From the NCBI RefSeq assembly GCF_000737515.1, contig NZ_CP006587.1:1553001-1617000 (forward strand): a stretch of 64,000 nt of DNA. Reading direction: 5' to 3'. Source of the DNA: Hymenobacter sp. APR13. Lineage in GTDB: Bacteria; Bacteroidota; Bacteroidia; Cytophagales; Hymenobacteraceae. Shown here piece by piece: positions 51,495-60,481 of the stretch; position 1 is the stretch's first letter; every line of letters begins with the position of its first letter. Below the pieces are notes generated by a model. It did not search any database, had not been told where the DNA came from, and worked only from the letters and a program-made list of their open reading frames with translations. The position numbers and the translations under genes are program-made.

Positions 51495-52496
51495 CTAGCT
51501 GTAGTCGATTTCCGTGTTGTCGCCGATGTTGAGGCTGTGGCGGGTGCCGCGGAACAGGGCGTCGGAGCCCACGATGCAGTCGTGCATCACGGCGGAGCGC
51601 AGCTCGGAGTAGGAGCCGATGATGGAGTCGGTCAGGATGGTGTTCTTGACGATGGTCCGGTCGCCGATGGCCACGTTAGGGCCGATGATGGAGCCGCTGA
51701 TCTGGCAGTCGTGGCCGATGCTGACGGGCGGGATAATGATGGTATCCGGAAACTCGGGGTACTCACGGCGCTTCAGGAACTCGGGGCGATTGAGCAGGCG
51801 GGCGTTGGCTTCCAGCAGGCTCTCCTTGCGGCCGCAGTCAAACCAGTTATCCACCGGCGTGGTGGTCATTTCGGCCCCGTCCTGAATCATGAGCATGAGG
51901 GCATCCGTGAGCTGAAACTCGCCGTGGGTACGCTGGTCCTGGTCGATGATGCGCTCCAAGGCCGAAGCCAGCCAGTCGGGGTTGGCAATCTTATAGAGCC
52001 CCACCATGGCGTAGTTGGACTTCGGAATGCGCGGCTTCTCCACCACTTTCGTCACGCGGCCACCAGCGCCAGTTTCCACCAGCCCAAACAACGAAGGCGT
52101 CTTCACTTCTTTCACTGCCAGCACGTTGCCGGGCATGGCCATCATATGTGGCAGGTCGATGTCCACGATGGTGTCGCCGAGCAGAATCAGAATGCCGTCG
52201 GCTTCGTGGCGGAACTGCTCCCGTGCCAGCCAGAGGGCGTGGGCAATGCCCTCGCGCGGCTCCTGTACGACAAATGAGCACCGTAGCTGCGGATACTGGC
52301 GGCGCACGTAGCTCTCAATCTTTTCGCCGAGGTAGCCGATGATAAAGACAAACTCCTGAACGCCGGCCACGCTCAGCCGGTCGATAATATGCCCCAGGAT
52401 GGTGTTGCCGGCTACCGGGACCAGGGATTTGGGCTGCGTGTGCGTGTGCGGGCGCAGGCGCGACCCAATGCCCGCGACGGGAATAATGGCTTTCAT
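51495..52496 (-). CDS. NDP-sugar nucleotidyltransferase (glucose-1-phosphate thymidylyl/uridylyltransferase-like)
   Basis: 333 residues. The nucleotidyltransferase fold starts MKAIIPVAGIGSRLRPHTHTQPKSLVPVAG with the signature loop and Lys, followed by GILILLGDTIVDID (metal-binding Asp) and VVEKPRIPKSNYAMVGLYKI. The C-terminus is a left-handed beta-helix of hexapeptide repeats (IGPNVAIGDRTIVKNTILTD). Such enzymes activate sugar phosphates for polysaccharide synthesis. The exact sugar and nucleotide are uncertain. No sugar-modifying genes are adjacent. Confidence 0.9.
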   Translation of the reverse strand: MKAIIPVAGIGSRLRPHTHTQPKSLVPVAGNTILGHIIDRLSVAGVQEFVFIIGYLGEKIESYVRRQYPQLRCSFVVQEPREGIAHALWLAREQFRHEADGILILLGDTIVDIDLPHMMAMPGNVLAVKEVKTPSLFGLVETGAGGRVTKVVEKPRIPKSNYAMVGLYKIANPDWLASALERIIDQDQRTHGEFQLTDALMLMIQDGAEMTTTPVDNWFDCGRKESLLEANARLLNRPEFLKRREYPEFPDTIIIPPVSIGHDCQISGSIIGPNVAIGDRTIVKNTILTDSIIGSYSELRSAVMHDCIVGSDALFRGTRHSLNIGDNTEIDYS

Positions 52497-52689
52497 GAAC
52501 TACTGGCGTGGCGTAAGTCCGCAAAATAGCGAATCGAGGCGGGAGCAACGCCAAACACAACCGCTGTGGCGCGAATTCGTACTTTGCCGGCAGAAGGCCG
52601 CCTGTTTCAGCATACCCGGCCATATTGCCGGCCCCGGCCACCCTCTTTCTGCTCTGTTTTCTCTCCCTTTCATTTCTTTCCTACTCTTT

Positions 52690-53268
52690 ATGAAACGCTT
52701 TCTTCTCTACTTTGCCGGCCTCGTGCTGCTGCTTTCCCAGTCGTCGTGCGGCTACAATGGCATGGTTGAGCGCGACCAGGCTGTAAAATCTCAGGTTGGC
52801 AACGTGCAAAGTGCCTACCAGCGTCGTTCCGACCTGATTCCGAACCTGGTGAACACCGTAAAAGGCGCCGCCAACTTCGAGAAAACCACCCTCACCGACG
52901 TAATTGAGGCCCGCGCCAAGGCCACCAGCGTGCAGCTCAACGCTGACAACCTGACGCCCGAAAACCTGAAGCAGTTTCAGGAAGCCCAGTCGCAGGTAAG
53001 CGCCGGTTTGGGCCGCCTACTGGCCGTATCGGAAAACTACCCCGAGCTGAAGGCCAACGCCAACTTCCAGGAGCTGCAGGCCCAGATTGAAGGCACTGAA
53101 AACCGCATCAACGTAGAGCGTAACAAGCTTAACACCGTTACCAACGACTACAACGGATTCGTGAAGTCCTTTCCAAACAACATTTTTGCGGGGATGTTCG
53201 GCTTCAAGGAGAAGCCTTACTTTGAGGCTGATGCTGCAGCGCAGAAGGCGCCTACGGTTCAGTTCTAA
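52690..53268 (+). CDS. LemA family protein
   Basis: 192 residues from the ATG at 52690. A lipoprotein-like signal (MKRFLLYFAGLVLLLSQSSC, Cys20) is followed by the LemA hallmark: NGMVERDQAVKSQVGNVQSA, YQRRSDLIPNLVNTVKGAAN, then a long helical hairpin and ERNKLNTVTNDYNGFVKSFP. Function is not well defined. The next two genes encode TPM-domain proteins, a standard LemA neighbourhood. A TACTTTG element (52580-52586), about 104 bases upstream, is a possible -7 box. Confidence 0.93.
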   Translation: MKRFLLYFAGLVLLLSQSSCGYNGMVERDQAVKSQVGNVQSAYQRRSDLIPNLVNTVKGAANFEKTTLTDVIEARAKATSVQLNADNLTPENLKQFQEAQSQVSAGLGRLLAVSENYPELKANANFQELQAQIEGTENRINVERNKLNTVTNDYNGFVKSFPNNIFAGMFGFKEKPYFEADAAAQKAPTVQF

Positions 53269-53353
53269 TTTATTGGTTGTCGGTTGTTGGTTGTCGGGCC
53301 TGCCTGCAGGTTCTTGCGGCCGGCAACCGACAACTGCTTACTGACCACTGCCC
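53269..53353. repeat. Short inverted repeat between lemA and TPM gene
   Basis: GGTTGTCGGTTGTTGGTTGT (53275-53294) faces CCGGCAACCGACAACTG (53321-53337), enough for an imperfect hairpin. It may attenuate transcription between lemA and the TPM genes. Confidence 0.5.
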
Positions 53354-53815
53354 ATGAACAACCCTCTCACCACAGAGCAGGAAAAGGCCTTGGTAGAGGC
53401 CATCCGGCAGGCTGAAATCCTGACCTCGGGCGAAATCCGGGTGCATCTGGAAGACCACTGCCCTACGCCCGACCCGCTGGACCGGGCAGCGCAGGTGTTT
53501 GCCGAGCTCAACATGCATAAAACGGCGCAACGCAACGGTGTGCTATTCTATCTAGCCTGGCAGAGCCGGCAGTTCGCCGTTATCGGCGACGCTGGCATCA
53601 ACGCCGCCGTACCCGACGACTTCTGGGAAACCACCAAGGAAAACGTGCTCCAGCTGTTTCGGCAGGAGAAATATGCGGGCGGACTCGAAAATGGCATCCG
53701 GCTGGTAGGCGAGCAGCTGCAGCGCTACTTCCCCTACGACGCCGCCACCGACCAGAACGAGCTCGACGATTCCATTTCCTTTGGTGGTGGCACGCCCCAG
53801 CCTCCCCGCAAATGA
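53354..53815 (+). CDS. TPM domain-containing protein (cytoplasmic)
   Basis: 153 residues without signal peptide. The TPM domain is visible from LTTEQEKALVEAIRQAEILTSGEIRVHLED through VLFYLAWQSRQFAVIGDAGI to RLVGEQLQRYFPYD. The family is linked to phosphatase activity in a few cases and to membrane-protein upkeep; the role here is unknown. Its stop overlaps the start of the next TPM gene by 4 bases (ATGA), so translation is probably coupled. Confidence 0.9.
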   Translation: MNNPLTTEQEKALVEAIRQAEILTSGEIRVHLEDHCPTPDPLDRAAQVFAELNMHKTAQRNGVLFYLAWQSRQFAVIGDAGINAAVPDDFWETTKENVLQLFRQEKYAGGLENGIRLVGEQLQRYFPYDAATDQNELDDSISFGGGTPQPPRK

Positions 53816-54639
53816 CACACTCCACTCTGTTACGGCCGCCGCTCTGGCTGCGGCCGCTGCTGGTAGCGCTGCTGCTGGCTGTCTGCTGGGCTGGCGTTGC
53901 CCAGCAACTGCCCCCGCGCCCCAACCCGCCACGCCTCGTCAACGACTTGGCCGGTATGCTGCGGCCGGATGAAGTGCAGGCACTTGAGCAAAAGCTGGTC
54001 GCCTACAACGATTCCACGTCTTCGCAGATTGCTGTTGTAACCGTACCCACGCTGGGCGGCGACGACATTGCCAATTTTGCGCAGCAGCTCTACGAAAGCT
54101 GGGGCATTGGCCAGAAAGGCAACAACAACGGCGTCCTGATCCTGATTGCGGAGCAGGAACGCAAAGCGCGCATCCAGCCCGGTTACGGCCTAGAAGGTGC
54201 TATTACCGATGCGCTGTCCAAGCGCATTATAACTAATACCATCGTTCCGGCGTTCCGCGAGAAGCAGTATTACATCGGCATTGACAAAGCGGCAGACCAG
54301 CTGATTGCGCTGGCGGCAGGTGAGTACAAGGCCGACCAGACCAAAGCCCCGGCCCGCACCCGTTCCAACGACAGCAGCGGCTCCGGCTGGATGTTCTGGC
54401 TGATTATCGGAGCGCTGGTGCTGTTTATGCTGCTTCGCAACCGCGGCGGCGGCGGCGGCGGTGGCCGCAACCGCGGCTTTGGCGGCGGCATGATTCCGCC
54501 CATCATCTTCGGCGACTTCAGTGGCGGCCGTGGCACCTTCGGGGGCGGCGGTGGGTTCGGCGGCGGCAGCTCCGGCGGCGGCTTCGGCGGGTTCGGCGGC
54601 GGCAGCTCCGGCGGCGGCGGCGCCTCCGGCGACTGGTAA
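53812..54639 (+). CDS. Exported TPM domain protein with Gly-rich tail (YgcG family)
   Basis: 275 residues. A signal peptide is at residues ~10-30. The TPM domain follows (LVNDLAGMLRPDEVQALEQK, SQIAVVTVPTLGGDDIANFA, NGVLILIAEQERKARIQPGY). A single membrane helix near 184-204 (WMFWLIIGALVLFMLLRNRG) separates it from a tail made almost only of Gly, Ser and Phe. This is the common YgcG layout. It forms an operon with lemA and the short TPM protein. Confidence 0.93.
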   Translation: MTHSTLLRPPLWLRPLLVALLLAVCWAGVAQQLPPRPNPPRLVNDLAGMLRPDEVQALEQKLVAYNDSTSSQIAVVTVPTLGGDDIANFAQQLYESWGIGQKGNNNGVLILIAEQERKARIQPGYGLEGAITDALSKRIITNTIVPAFREKQYYIGIDKAADQLIALAAGEYKADQTKAPARTRSNDSSGSGWMFWLIIGALVLFMLLRNRGGGGGGGRNRGFGGGMIPPIIFGDFSGGRGTFGGGGGFGGGSSGGGFGGFGGGSSGGGGASGDW

Positions 54640-54723
54640 ACGAGTAGCTGAGTGGTTGTTCTGGTGCCTGCTTTACGTGCACTCGAACGATTACTCAGCT
54701 ACTTTTCTAGCCCTGTTGCTCAG
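54640..54723. repeat. Imperfect inverted repeat between convergent TPM and exonuclease genes
   Basis: CGAGTAGCTGAGTGGTTG near 54640-54658 faces ATTACTCAGCTACTTTTC (about 54689-54706) and a second GCTCAGCTACTGA. It belongs to the AGTAGCTGAGTAA family also seen at 17918-17940 and 51269-51303. It probably serves as a terminator. Confidence 0.6.
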
Positions 54724-55323
54724 CTACTGATTTACTGCTTTGTATACCGGCAACTCGTAGAATGGGCGCAGAAGCTGCACTACGTCCAAGGCGTCAGCCA
54801 GAGCTTGGTGGGCCACGGTGTCGTCTGAGAAACCGGCGCGGGCCTTGCATATCTGCATGGTGGGCAGGCGGGTGTCTTTGTGCCAGTTGAGGTAGAAGGC
54901 AGCCGGATCGAGCATGGCGGGTTCGGCGCGTACCAACATGCCGTAACCTGGTAACTGACGCAGGAAGCCTAAGTCGAAGGATGCAATGTTCTTGCCGGCC
55001 ATCGCTACTGCTACGCAGTCTTTTTTATCAGTTTTGAATCCCTGGGCCAGCAGAAACTCCCGCAGTTGGGGCAGCAACTCGTCGGGGGTGCACAACTCGG
55101 GGTTGGGTTCTTTGCGGGCCAACTCCTGTAGTAAACCAGCATTTAGAGCCAAGGCCCCGGCCGTCCCGGTTAGCTCCGGATACCGCACCACCCGGCGAAA
55201 CGCCGGCAGCTCAGCTAGCGGCAGCAGGTGCCGGGTGTCTTCCACCACGGCGGCCAGCTCCAAAATCTGGTGCCGCTCAGGGTTGCCGCCGGTGGTTTCA
55301 AGGTCGAGGGAGATGTAGCGCAT
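54724..55323 (-). CDS. 3'-5' exonuclease of the DEDDh family
   Basis: 199 residues. Exo I carries the acidic pair in MRYISLDLETTGGNPERHQI, Exo II is VAMAGKNIASFDLGFLRQLP, and Exo III is the His-Asp pair in AHQALADALDVVQLL. These define a DnaQ/RNase T-like exonuclease. The substrate (DNA proofreading, RNA or nucleotide clean-up) is not clear; it is too short to be a polymerase fusion. It stands alone between repeats. Confidence 0.88.
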   Translation of the reverse strand: MRYISLDLETTGGNPERHQILELAAVVEDTRHLLPLAELPAFRRVVRYPELTGTAGALALNAGLLQELARKEPNPELCTPDELLPQLREFLLAQGFKTDKKDCVAVAMAGKNIASFDLGFLRQLPGYGMLVRAEPAMLDPAAFYLNWHKDTRLPTMQICKARAGFSDDTVAHQALADALDVVQLLRPFYELPVYKAVNQ

Positions 55324-55768
55324 AGGGGCTGCTTACGGCATACCGAGCGGCTGGTTTGAGCCATGCCGCTTGCGTCTCTGCAACTATACGCCAGAGCCGG
55401 CCACGCTGCTGCGCGCAGCTTATTGCCGTAGTGGCGCACCCTATACGCTCCGGCCCGACGGCACAACCGCACTTCCGTCCATGCCACGGCGGCGGCAGCA
55501 ACGTCCACCCAAACCACTACTCCCCTTACTCACGCCAACTGGCCGGATGGCTACTGCCGTCAGACAGAAGCATTGACAGCGCGCCAAACCGGGTTACATA
55601 TAGTTAATGCAATAAATAGCAACCGCTTACGCACTGCTCATTTTCTTTCTTTTATGCTTATCTGTCAATCCCAACTACCTATATTTACAAGGCACCACCT
55701 GCCATTGCTTGCGCTATATTGCGGGCAGGCACGGGCATTATCCAAGTTATTTACTTTCTGTATTTGCT
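55324..55768. other. Gene-poor gap before an AT-rich gene
   Basis: The first ~240 bases are GC-rich; a 68-codon frame (55370-55576, TTG start) is not supported by any family. The last ~170 bases are strongly A+T-rich and contain TATATTTACA and TATATTG-like motifs that could act as -7 elements for the gene at 55769. I see no clear -33 partner and no repeat pair. Confidence 0.5.
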
Positions 55769-56509
55769 ATGCTACGACTCGTATTACTCACGGCTTTGCT
55801 GGCGGCTGGTTACCCTTCGCTCTGCCAGCAGCTACCTGACAGTACTACCCTGACCTACAATCCGGCAGCGTATGTCCGGCAGGAATATTATCAAAACGAA
55901 ATAGGCTTGACTAAATTATACAACGGCCCCGAATACATTGATTACACCAAGCTCTATACTACTATCAAAGGGCACCAGTTCTTTTTATCAGACCAGAAGC
56001 TGAACGGTAGCGTCACGTACGACAATCATTTATTCGAGAACGTAAAAATAGCCTACGACATAGCACGCAACCAGGTAGTTGTGCAGCATGCCAATAACCC
56101 ATTCACTTTACGGCTCATCAACAAAGACATACAGAATTTCACTATCGACGGCCACTACTTTACGCGGATAGTTGCGGACAGCAGCAACCAGGCCGTTATT
56201 AAGACTGGTTTTTATGAGTTGCTGCTAGACAAAAGCTTCAGGGTTTTTGCACAACGCAGAAAGGGTACGCTGGAGAAGATAGAGGAGCAGAAAATTATTT
56301 TAGAATTCAATCCTGAAATCCGATTATACCTGGAAAAGTCCGGCATTTTTTATGATATCAACAGCCGGAAAAATCTTATTCTGGCATTAGGAAGCAAGGA
56401 AGTTGAGTTAAAAAAATACATAAAAAGCAACAAGCTTAAATTCGACACAAAACAGAGGGAATCCAGCATTATAAGTGCCGTTAATTATTTCGAGCAGCTG
56501 CCCCGTTAG
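55769..56509 (+). CDS. Exported protein of unknown function, AT-rich
   Basis: 246 residues from the ATG at 55769, which gives a signal peptide (MLRLVLLTALLAAGYPSLC). The mature part has repeated YxxxK/Y patterns (YNGPEYIDYTKLYTTIKGHQ, DQKLNGSVTYDNHLFENVKI) and a basic C-terminal helix region (LKKYIKSNKLKFDTKQRESS). No family is recognised. Composition is much richer in A+T than the next gene, implying different ancestry. It lies 35 bases before the TonB receptor, but its composition suggests it is not an old member of that operon. Confidence 0.75.
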   Translation: MLRLVLLTALLAAGYPSLCQQLPDSTTLTYNPAAYVRQEYYQNEIGLTKLYNGPEYIDYTKLYTTIKGHQFFLSDQKLNGSVTYDNHLFENVKIAYDIARNQVVVQHANNPFTLRLINKDIQNFTIDGHYFTRIVADSSNQAVIKTGFYELLLDKSFRVFAQRRKGTLEKIEEQKIILEFNPEIRLYLEKSGIFYDINSRKNLILALGSKEVELKKYIKSNKLKFDTKQRESSIISAVNYFEQLPR

Positions 56510-56544
56510 GCAACTCTTTCATATATCTCCCCCGCTCTTCCGCT

Positions 56545-59328
56545 ATGATACCTTTCTATCGACGACTACTGCTAGTGCTGCTGTGCCTGACGGGGGCAGG
56601 GCGCGAGGTGAGTGCCCAGCAACGGCCGCCGGACCGGGTGAGCGGCCGCTTCGACCATACGCTGTTCATCGACTTCGTGCGGCAGCTGGAAACCCAGGTG
56701 CCTACGCACTTTTTCTTTGAAGAAGCCGCCGTCGATAGTGTTTTTGTGACGCTGGAGGCCCACGACGAGCCCGTGGAAGCCGTGGTGGCGCGGGCGCTGC
56801 AGGGCACGGCCTTTTCGTGGGTGGCCGACGAGGAGCACCGCATATTCGTCACCGCTGGCCCGCGCATCAGGACAGAGCTGCCGGCCGACTTTTTCCGCCC
56901 CGGTACCGGCGGCGCCCCCGCTGACCTCCCTTCTGACGAGCCGCTACCGGCTACCACGGTAGCGGGCCGGGCACGCTACGTGCGCGAGGCCGAAGTACGG
57001 CTCTACGAAATTGGCACCGGAGGCACTGGCAACGGGCGGGCGACACTGGCGGGGCATATCCGGGACCTGAAATCGGGGGAACCCACCATCGGGGCGACCA
57101 TCTACGTTGGCGCAACCGGCGTGGGCACCAGCACCGACCAGTTCGGCTACTACTCGCTCACGCTGCCCACGGGCCGCCACGAGCTCAACATCCGGGGCAT
57201 TGGCACCAAAAACACCCGGCGGCAGGTGCTGCTGCGCTCCAGCGGCAAGCTGGAAATTGAGGTGGAGGAGGACATCACCCCGCTGAAAGAGGTGGTGATT
57301 GAGGCCGAGAAAGACAAAAACGTGTCGGGGATGCAGATGGGCCTGGAAAAGCTCGACATCAAGACGATGCGGCAGGTGCCCACGGCGTTCGGCGAAACCG
57401 ATATTCTGCGGGTGGTGCTTACGCTGCCCGGCGTGAAGTCGGTGGGGGAAGGCAGCACCGGCCTCAACGTGCGCGGCGGCAGCACCGACCAGAACCTGAT
57501 TCTGTTCAACGGCACGACCATCTACAACCCGTCGCACCTGTTCGGCTTCTTCTCGGCCTTCAACCCCGATATTCTGCAAACGGTAGAGCTCTACAAGAGC
57601 GGTATTCCGGCCAAATACGGCGGCCGGTTGTCGTCGGTGCTGGAAATCAAGACGCGTGAGGGCAACAAGAAGAAGCTGGCCGGCTCCGGCGGCATTGGGC
57701 CGCTCACCAGCCGCCTGACGCTGGAAGGCCCTATTGTGAAGGACAAGAGTGCCTTTATCGTCAGTGGCCGAGCCAGCTACTCCGACTGGCTGCTGCGCCG
57801 TCTCGACAACAGCAGCTTCCGGCAGAGTGCCGCCGCCTTCTCGGATGTTTCGGCGCACGTCAACCACCAGATCAACGAGAAAAACACGCTCTATGCCACC
57901 GGGTATCTGAGCTCCGACCGGTTCCGGCTGGCCAGCGACACCACCTACCAGTACCAGAACCGCACGGCCAGCCTGAAATGGCAGCACAACTTCAGCAACC
58001 GGCTGTACGGCGTGTTTACGGGTGCTTACAGCGGCTACGCGTACGATATCAGCAGCGAGAAAAACCCGGTTAATGCGTCGCGGCTGCAGTACGACATCAA
58101 CCAGAACAGCCTGCAGGCCGACTTCAGCTACTTCCCGAATGCCAAGCACACTATCGATTTTGGGATCAGCTCGCTGTTTTATAGCATTTCGCCCGGCAGC
58201 CTGTTGCCGCGCGGCGAAAGCTCGCTGATTGCCCGAAAGGTTCTGCCCAGGGAAAAGGCCAGCGAAAGCGCCCTCTACGTTTCCGACCGGATTGATCTGA
58301 CGCAACGCCTGTCGCTCTCGCTGGGCCTGCGCTACTCGCTCTTCCAGGCGCTGGGGCCGCGCGACGTGTACGGGTACGACCCCGGCCTGCCGAAGTCCGT
58401 CAGCACCATCGCCGACACCACCCGCTACGGCTCCGGCAAGGTGCTGGCCACGTACCACGGCCCCGAATACCGGGTGTCGGCCCGCTATTCGCTTTCCGAG
58501 AATTCTTCCGTGAAAGCCAGCTTCAACCGCACGCGCCAGTACATCCATCAGCTGTCGAACACGGCCTCGGTGTCGCCGGCGGACATCTGGAAGCTGAGCG
58601 ATTCGCACGTGCGGCCCCAGGTCGGCGACCAGGTGTCGGTGGGCTACTACCGCAACTTCAAATCCAACACCATCGAAACGTCGGTGGAAACCTACTACAA
58701 GTCGTTGCGCGACTTCGTGGATTACAAGAGCGGGGCCACACTGCTGCTCAACGACCACATCGAAACCGACATTGTGAATGCGCTGGGCAAGGCCTATGGG
58801 GTGGAGCTGATGGTGAAGAAGCTCACCGGCAAGCTCAATGGCTGGGTGAGCTACACGTACTCCCGCTCGCTGGTGCAGGTGAATGCGGGCACCACGGCCG
58901 AGATGATCAACGGCGGCCGCTACTACCCCAGCAACTTCGACAAGCCGCACGACGTGACGATGATCGGCAACTACCGGTTCAGCCGCCGCTTCAGCACCTC
59001 GCTCAATTTCACCTACAGCACCGGCCGGCCCATTACGCTGCCGCTGGCCAAGTACTACGTTGCCAACTCCCTGCGCGTGTACTACTCTGACCGCAACGCC
59101 TACCGCGTGCCCGACTACTACCGGGCCGACCTGGCCCTGAACATTGAGGGCAGCCACAAGGTGAAAAAGCTGGCCCACAGCTCCTGGACGGTGGGGGTGT
59201 ACAACCTGACCGGCCGCCAGAATCCGTATTCCATCTACTTCAAGGCCGAGGAAGGCAAAATCAATGGCTACAAGCTGTCGATTTTCGGCCGCCCGATTCC
59301 GACTGTCACCTATAACTTCCGATTCTAG
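56545..59328 (+). CDS. TonB-dependent receptor with STN domain
   Basis: 927 residues. A signal peptide precedes a secretin/TonB N-terminal (STN)-like domain (FDHTLFIDFVRQLETQVPTH to ~residue 105), as in receptors that talk to an anti-sigma factor. A carboxypeptidase-like domain (LAGHIRDLKSGEPTIGATIY, ~170-255), a plug (LRVVLTLPGVKSVGEGSTGL, NVRGGSTDQNLILFNGTTIY) and a barrel ending FGRPIPTVTYNFRF follow. No sigma/anti-sigma pair is present. It is followed directly by a DUF4249 gene and a MG2/plug protein, a trio seen elsewhere in Bacteroidota. Confidence 0.93.
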   Translation: MIPFYRRLLLVLLCLTGAGREVSAQQRPPDRVSGRFDHTLFIDFVRQLETQVPTHFFFEEAAVDSVFVTLEAHDEPVEAVVARALQGTAFSWVADEEHRIFVTAGPRIRTELPADFFRPGTGGAPADLPSDEPLPATTVAGRARYVREAEVRLYEIGTGGTGNGRATLAGHIRDLKSGEPTIGATIYVGATGVGTSTDQFGYYSLTLPTGRHELNIRGIGTKNTRRQVLLRSSGKLEIEVEEDITPLKEVVIEAEKDKNVSGMQMGLEKLDIKTMRQVPTAFGETDILRVVLTLPGVKSVGEGSTGLNVRGGSTDQNLILFNGTTIYNPSHLFGFFSAFNPDILQTVELYKSGIPAKYGGRLSSVLEIKTREGNKKKLAGSGGIGPLTSRLTLEGPIVKDKSAFIVSGRASYSDWLLRRLDNSSFRQSAAAFSDVSAHVNHQINEKNTLYATGYLSSDRFRLASDTTYQYQNRTASLKWQHNFSNRLYGVFTGAYSGYAYDISSEKNPVNASRLQYDINQNSLQADFSYFPNAKHTIDFGISSLFYSISPGSLLPRGESSLIARKVLPREKASESALYVSDRIDLTQRLSLSLGLRYSLFQALGPRDVYGYDPGLPKSVSTIADTTRYGSGKVLATYHGPEYRVSARYSLSENSSVKASFNRTRQYIHQLSNTASVSPADIWKLSDSHVRPQVGDQVSVGYYRNFKSNTIETSVETYYKSLRDFVDYKSGATLLLNDHIETDIVNALGKAYGVELMVKKLTGKLNGWVSYTYSRSLVQVNAGTTAEMINGGRYYPSNFDKPHDVTMIGNYRFSRRFSTSLNFTYSTGRPITLPLAKYYVANSLRVYYSDRNAYRVPDYYRADLALNIEGSHKVKKLAHSSWTVGVYNLTGRQNPYSIYFKAEEGKINGYKLSIFGRPIPTVTYNFRF

Positions 59329-60477
59329 ATGCGCGCTATCCTACCCCTGCTTGCTCGTTTATCGTTGTTGTGGAGCCTGCTGCTCGGCAGCTGCATTGAG
59401 CCCTACCTACCGGAAGATATCGGCTCGACCCGCAGCTTTCTGGTGGTCGATGGCTTCATCAACCTCAGCGGCCCAACCACCATCCGCCTGTCGCGCACCT
59501 ACGACGTGAAAGCCGGGGGCCAGCCGCCGGCCGAGCTGCGCGCCGCCCTGTATATCGAATCCGAAAACGGCCAGCGCTATCCTTTGGCTGAAGGGGCGGA
59601 CGGCGTGTATACGGCCGCGCCGCTGCCGCTGGTAGCGGGCAACCAGTACCGGCTGCATATCACTACCGAGGCCGGGCTCCTGTACGCCTCCGAATTTGTG
59701 CAGGCCAAAGCCACCCCGCCCATCGACAGCGTGACGTGGCGCCCCAGCGCGAACGGCCTGACCGTGTACGTGAATGCCCACGACGACACCCGCGCCACGC
59801 AGTACTACCGCTGGGAGTTTCAGGAAACCTGGGAAATCAAGCCGCTGCTGGTGCCCACCGTGGCCTACATCAACCGCTCGGTGCGCCCGATCGTGACGCC
59901 TTACCCGGAACTCTGCTGGGCCAGCCAGCTGTCGACGCCTATCCAGCTCAGCAAAACCACGGCCCTCACCCAGGATGTGGTGGCCGATTATCCGCTTATT
60001 TCCATGAGTACGACCAGCCAGCGCCTGCTGCGCAAATACAGCATTCTGGTGAAGCAGTACGCCCAGACGCCGCAGGAATACCAGTACTGGGAGCAGCTCC
60101 AGAAGAACACGGAAAACATCGGGACCTTGTTTGACCCGTTGCCGTCGCAGCTTACCGGCAACGTGAAGTGCCTCAACGACGGCCAGGAGCTGGCCCTGGG
60201 GTACGTAGGCGCGCACGGCATCAGTGAGCAAAGACTCTTCATCGGCCGCGACCAGCTGCCGCGAGCCTGGCGCCCCCTGACCGGCTACGAGGACTGCATT
60301 CCGCCTGACACCGTGGAGCTGTCGGCTATCCACAACATCTTCGGGGGCAACAAGGTGGTACCCGTGCGGGCTGTGTATACAACAGGCGGGGCGTTGCGGG
60401 GCTACACGTCCGCCACCAAAGACTGCGTGGACTGCCGGCTGCGGGGCACTTCCGTCCGGCCCAGCTTCTGGCAGTAG
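59329..60477 (+). CDS. DUF4249 family lipoprotein
   Basis: 382 residues. The lipoprotein signal is LPLLARLSLLWSLLLGSC (Cys20), followed by IEPYLPEDIGSTRSFLVVDG and FINLSGPTTIRLSRTYDVKA, the usual start of DUF4249. Its ATG directly follows the TAG stop of the receptor, so the two are tightly coupled. DUF4249 proteins are thought to be surface lipoproteins working with a TonB receptor in a role like that of SusD; this is inference. The ligand is unknown. Confidence 0.92.
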   Translation: MRAILPLLARLSLLWSLLLGSCIEPYLPEDIGSTRSFLVVDGFINLSGPTTIRLSRTYDVKAGGQPPAELRAALYIESENGQRYPLAEGADGVYTAAPLPLVAGNQYRLHITTEAGLLYASEFVQAKATPPIDSVTWRPSANGLTVYVNAHDDTRATQYYRWEFQETWEIKPLLVPTVAYINRSVRPIVTPYPELCWASQLSTPIQLSKTTALTQDVVADYPLISMSTTSQRLLRKYSILVKQYAQTPQEYQYWEQLQKNTENIGTLFDPLPSQLTGNVKCLNDGQELALGYVGAHGISEQRLFIGRDQLPRAWRPLTGYEDCIPPDTVELSAIHNIFGGNKVVPVRAVYTTGGALRGYTSATKDCVDCRLRGTSVRPSFWQ

Positions 60478-60481
60478 CAGT

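Noticed and set aside
55370..55576. 68-codon frame with TTG start in the gap before the AT-rich gene
   Set aside because: No family, unusual start and no ribosome-binding or promoter support; probably chance.
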